Assembly: GCA_045543215.1 (NCBI GenBank)
Contig: JAZQMD010000155.1
Location: forward strand, 1 to 17,341
DNA: 17,341 nucleotides
Reading direction: 5' to 3'
DNA from: DXYV01 sp045543215
Lineage (GTDB): Bacteria > Bacillota > Clostridia > Oscillospirales > Oscillospiraceae
In this document: in pieces, positions 15,008 to 17,341 of the stretch
How positions within the stretch are numbered: the stretch's first letter is position 1
Layout: each line of letters begins with the position of its first letter
Made by a program: the position numbers and the translations under genes
The notes under the pieces: model-generated
Seen by the model: the letters and a program-made list of their open reading frames with translations, nothing else
What the model was told of the DNA's origin: nothing
Databases searched by the model: none

Positions 15008-15658
15008 TTAATATGTTTCCAACTCTACACAAGTAGCATTGGTTCTAAAACCAGTTGATGTATTAACGTGTCGATATTCATGGGGTATTAATTTAACAAT
15101 GCGATTATCTCTGTTTTTAAGCATATCTGCAATTTTTTTAGCTATCTTTGCTTTGCGCCCAATACCAAATACATATATTGTGGTGTATCCATTATCCAGC
15201 AACCTTTTTGCATAGTTAAAATGTGCTAAATATCCATTTCTATTTAATGTTTTATCATTAGCTACTAAGATAATACCAATTTTGAAATATACGCCCATAA
15301 AATTAAGGTCTACCAAATCATCTACTGGGCCTCGGTTTGCAATTCTATATAAAAATTGCAAAAATTCTCCACTTTCTGCGTTCAAAGCCGGATCAGGAAC
15401 TTGCCCCGCTATGGTTGCAGATGCCTTCATCAATTCATTTAAATATATATAAAAAAGCATCCCGTTGTAATCTATCCGTTGTAATTGTTGAAAATTCTCA
15501 TTTATTTCTTGATCAGACTGAACTGTAGGATTATAAATATTCTTAACGAAAAAAGCGCTTGCACTTGGCTTTGCTAACGATATAATTTTTTGTGTCACTA
15601 GAAGTGTAGAGGCATCCATAATTTTCTCGTTGAAATAGTACTTTTGATTTTTAAGCAA
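15008..15658 (-). CDS. Cassette protein, C-terminal piece (after an in-frame TAA)
   Basis: This open frame has 216 codons from a TTG at 15658, and I do not recognise the family. Its frame is the same as that of the 126-codon gene just upstream, the two being separated only by one TAA and five sense codons (FVSSG). There is no good ribosome binding site before the TTG, so it probably represents the C-terminal two thirds of one broken 348-codon gene. If it is made separately, the ATG 13 codons in (MDASTLLV) is a possible start. The sequence is helical at first; the second half has alternating beta strands and helices (VYFKIGIILVAND, TTIYVFGIGRKAKIAKKIADML) like a small Rossmann-type nucleotide- or protein-binding domain. 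By eye GC is about a third, far below the pyr and uvr genes. No function is assigned. Confidence 0.6.
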   Translation of the reverse strand: MLKNQKYYFNEKIMDASTLLVTQKIISLAKPSASAFFVKNIYNPTVQSDQEINENFQQLQRIDYNGMLFYIYLNELMKASATIAGQVPDPALNAESGEFLQFLYRIANRGPVDDLVDLNFMGVYFKIGIILVANDKTLNRNGYLAHFNYAKRLLDNGYTTIYVFGIGRKAKIAKKIADMLKNRDNRIVKLIPHEYRHVNTSTGFRTNATCVELETY

Positions 15659-15673
15659 CCCACTGGAAACAAA

Positions 15674-16054
15674 TTAATATATTATATTTACATAATTTTC
15701 ATTTGGGTCAGTAGTCTGCCGAAGTCTTACCACGACACAATCATCTTCAAAAAAAGATTTAATATCATCATTATCTGCCCACTTAATTTTTAGGTCATTT
15801 GGAAGAATTTGCGGTTCATTTGATCCAATTTTTTTGGATGCTGAAATTACACTACTACGGATACTTGCGGAAATATACTTTTTGTTGGCATTTTTTGAAA
15901 TATTGCGAAAAAGACCAGCAACTGCGCCACGTATAGCTAAGAGCTTGTCTGCGTTAGAGATAGAAAAGATTAAAATTATAATTATAACAATACCCCACAT
16001 AGGGGTTTTTATCGCAATTAAAAAATCCAATATAATATTACCGGTCATATTCAT
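15674..16054 (-). CDS. Cassette protein, membrane-anchored N-terminal piece
   Basis: This predicts 126 residues with one N-terminal membrane helix at about 7-32 (LDFLIA, WGIVIIIILIFSI) and then a basic, Ser/Lys-rich soluble part. It overlaps the stop of the zinc-ribbon gene by four bases (ATGA, 16051-16054), a classic sign of translational coupling, and AGGGG lies nine bases before its ATG. It ends at a TAA (15674-15676), after which the same frame stays open for the next 216-codon piece. The two are therefore best read as one membrane-anchored protein of about 348 residues interrupted by a nonsense codon. The likely topology is a short outside or in-membrane N-terminus and a large cytoplasmic domain. 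The family is unknown to me. Confidence 0.65.
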   Translation of the reverse strand: MNMTGNIILDFLIAIKTPMWGIVIIIILIFSISNADKLLAIRGAVAGLFRNISKNANKKYISASIRSSVISASKKIGSNEPQILPNDLKIKWADNDDIKSFFEDDCVVVRLRQTTDPNENYVNIIY

Positions 16055-16284
16055 TCATAGATACCCCTTTGCTTTAATAAGGTATCTGTACAAAATTTTT
16101 TATCGCAACAAAAACAAACTTCACCGTTTTTAGGAAACACCATAGAAATGTTCGACATATTTACAATATCATCGCAGAAATTACAGTGAACAGTTCCTTC
16201 TACTATCGCATTATATACGTTTAATTTTCGTAAAAGATTTTCAAAATCTTGATCTAAAATTGCTTTCATTTCACTTACATCCAT
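16051..16284 (-). CDS. Small zinc-ribbon protein of the accessory cassette
   Basis: This predicts 77 residues. The first 30 form an acidic/basic helix (MKAILDQDFENLLRKL); then come C34-x2-C37 (HCNFC) and C57, C59, C60 and C65 (EVCFCCDKKFC). The spacing suggests a zinc ribbon that could bind nucleic acid or a protein partner. I chose the ATG at 16284 because GGGAGGGG lies six bases upstream; the longer frame to 16314 would run into the promoter. It is the first gene of the cassette and overlaps the membrane-protein gene by four bases, so the two are probably made in fixed proportion and act together. The function is unknown. Confidence 0.72.
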   Translation of the reverse strand: MDVSEMKAILDQDFENLLRKLNVYNAIVEGTVHCNFCDDIVNMSNISMVFPKNGEVCFCCDKKFCTDTLLKQRGIYE

Positions 16285-16315
16285 GTGTTTCCCCTCCCAA
16301 AATTTTATTTTCATA

Positions 16316-16345
16316 ATAATACCATAGCTCCTCTCAATTTGTCCA
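16316..16345 (-). promoter_or_regulatory. Promoter of the accessory cassette
   Basis: On the - strand a -35 TGGACA (16340-16345) and a -10 TATTAT (16316-16321) are 18 bp apart, with TG at the extended -10 position. Transcription should start near 16309, about 25 nt before the ATG at 16284. The cassette thus has its own promoter, separate from the phage genes upstream. Confidence 0.68.
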
Positions 16346-16652
16346 CTTTAATCAGAAAAGATAAAATAATACTTGCCACTTTTACCTCTAATCATTCCAA
16401 TATTGGTGCAATTTATATCCAGATAAAACTATGTTTATGAGCGTTTCTGTGTTATATTACACATATTCAGAGTATATTGCCTATTGATGCACATAAACGT
16501 ACACTAACAAATGGTATGGATTTAAACACGTATATTCAAAGTCCAAGTGGAAAAGTTTATATTGCTGTAAATAAGCCCCCAAAATGGTAATAAAACTTAG
16601 CTAAAAGGATTAATTTTATTACTTTTTGCATATTTTAAAATTTTAAACGAGT
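16346..16652. other. AT-rich gap with a possible small relic frame on + strand
   Basis: A + strand frame is open from 16441 to 16590 and ends in protein-like sequence (YIQSPSGKVYIAVNKPPKW) before TAA. Its only starts are a TTG at 16477 or an ATG at 16516, without good ribosome binding sites. It may be the tail of a lost gene. Nothing else is evident in this gap. Confidence 0.25.
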
Positions 16653-16689
16653 AAAACCCCCTCGCAGGACCGAAAATCCTGCGAGGGGG
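16653..16689 (-). terminator. Terminator after the XhlA-like gene
   Basis: A 13-bp perfect stem (16657-16669 with 16677-16689) closes on a 7-nt loop. On the - strand it is followed by TTTTACTC. It lies 17 bp past the XhlA-like stop and shares a 16-nt arm with the hairpin at 14757-14791. Confidence 0.8.
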
Positions 16690-16706
16690 CTTTGTTCGTT
16701 TCTCCG

Positions 16707-16991
16707 TTACAATCCTAATCTCCCTAGAAAGAAAGCGATTACTGCCGCCAGAACAGCCCACAGAGCTTTATCCACGATCCCATCCCAGCGTTTGGCGGGT
16801 TTGGCTTTGAGGGCTTCAACAGATGCCTCGAGCTTCTTTAAAGCATTTAGAATATTGTCGTAACGTGTATCTATTCTGGTGTAATCAATGGAAAGCCGTT
16901 CAAAACGAGACAAGAACTCTTTATGCTCCTTCTGGTTTTTTCTACTTTCCTCCTCCAGAACCTTTAGCCGAACCGCAACATCATCACCCAT
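16707..16991 (-). CDS. XhlA-like phage membrane protein
   Basis: This predicts a 94-residue protein with the layout of the phage XhlA/hemolysin family. A long charged coiled-coil runs from about 5 to 62 (VRLKVLEEESRKNQKEHKEF), then comes the linker KPAKRWDGIVDKA, and one C-terminal membrane helix at about 74-92 ends in FLGRLGL. In phages such proteins sit beside holin and endolysin genes and help disrupt the membrane during lysis. No holin or amidase gene follows here; a strong terminator comes at once. AGGGGG precedes the ATG. The gene starts 10 bp after the antirepressor gene, so the two are probably co-transcribed. Confidence 0.8.
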   Translation of the reverse strand: MGDDVAVRLKVLEEESRKNQKEHKEFLSRFERLSIDYTRIDTRYDNILNALKKLEASVEALKAKPAKRWDGIVDKALWAVLAAVIAFFLGRLGL

Positions 16992-17001
16992 TTGTTACCC
17001 C

Positions 17002-17341
17002 CTATGCCGCACTCAAATAGAGCAAGCGGAATGTCTCACGCCCACGTGGGGTGACGAGTGTCTGGGGGCCACTCCATTGGGTTTTCTCGTTGAAACACTC
17101 TTTGAGTTCAAATATCCCGCCTTCCACATACTGAGCATAGGGCATCAGCTTTCCCTTCTTGTCTCGGTAGATGTACTTCCGATTCAAAAGAAACCGAATA
17201 AATGCCTTCTCCCGTATTTCAAGGAGTTTAGCAGTCTCCCGGAAGTTGGTAAGGAGGTTTCTATCCACCAACTCGTCAAAGTAATCTGCCTTGGGCTTCA
17301 TGATCTGGTTGTCCACCACCAAGGCAGAATTGACAGCCTCC
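17002..17341 (-). CDS. Phage antirepressor, KilAC domain (5' end outside window)
   Basis: The last 112 or so residues of a phage antirepressor are present, and the frame is open to the window edge. The sequence MKPKADYFDELVDRNLL..NFRETAK, then FIRFLLNRKYIYRDKKGKLMPY and TLVTPRGRETF, follows the KilAC (ANT) C-terminal domain. This domain is usually joined to an N-terminal Bro-N or Rha-type DNA-binding domain. Such proteins oppose the lysogeny repressor. The N-terminal domain type is not visible. It is followed after 10 bp by the XhlA-like gene, an unusual neighbour because antirepressors normally sit in the early region. Confidence 0.85.
   Translation of the reverse strand, partial: EAVNSALVVDNQIMKPKADYFDELVDRNLLTNFRETAKLLEIREKAFIRFLLNRKYIYRDKKGKLMPYAQYVEGGIFELKECFNEKTQWSGPQTLVTPRGRETFRLLYLSAA

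Overview
The window looks like a chromosome segment from a Gram-positive anaerobe of the class Clostridia, probably near the Oscillospiraceae. This is inferred from Firmicutes-type families (RecD2, RadC, CmpB-like and COG2426 membrane proteins), strong GGAGG ribosome binding sites, and roughly 50% GC in the housekeeping part. No 16S or species marker is present.

Left edge (1-2052): the 3' part of a cell-surface gene on the + strand, with a perfect 15-bp tandem repeat encoding SNPVG followed by three SLH domains. Then come tandem terminators, a decayed stretch on the - strand, and an orphan phage-tail-type gene ending in a 17-bp terminator hairpin.

Middle (2117-13086): a long - strand block. 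In transcription order it is pyrB (own promoter), pyrE (own strong promoter), radC, uvrB, uvrA, a COG2426 membrane protein, a small single-span membrane protein and recD2. It pairs two UMP-synthesis genes with a cluster of DNA-repair genes. The ATCase PyrB is unusual: its C-terminus carries a four-cysteine domain that matches the zinc domain of the regulatory chain PyrI, without PyrI's nucleotide-binding domain.

Divergent from pyrB is a CmpB-like membrane protein gene (13269-13808), then a consensus promoter and five tRNA genes (Gly-TCC, Arg-TCT, His-GTG, Gln-TTG, Lys-TTT).

Right part (14547-17341): composition becomes AT-rich and the genes phage-like. From the right edge the - strand carries the C-terminal part of a KilAC antirepressor, an XhlA-like membrane protein and a terminator. 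It then carries a self-contained cassette with its own promoter, a small zinc-ribbon protein, an overlapping membrane-anchored protein split by one in-frame TAA, and its own terminator. Last come three TTGCACA direct repeats next to tRNA-Lys. This arrangement resembles the end of a prophage or island integrated at tRNA-Lys, with a moron-type accessory cassette between the phage genes and the attachment site. The cassette proteins match no family I can name, and it is the best candidate here for an undescribed system.
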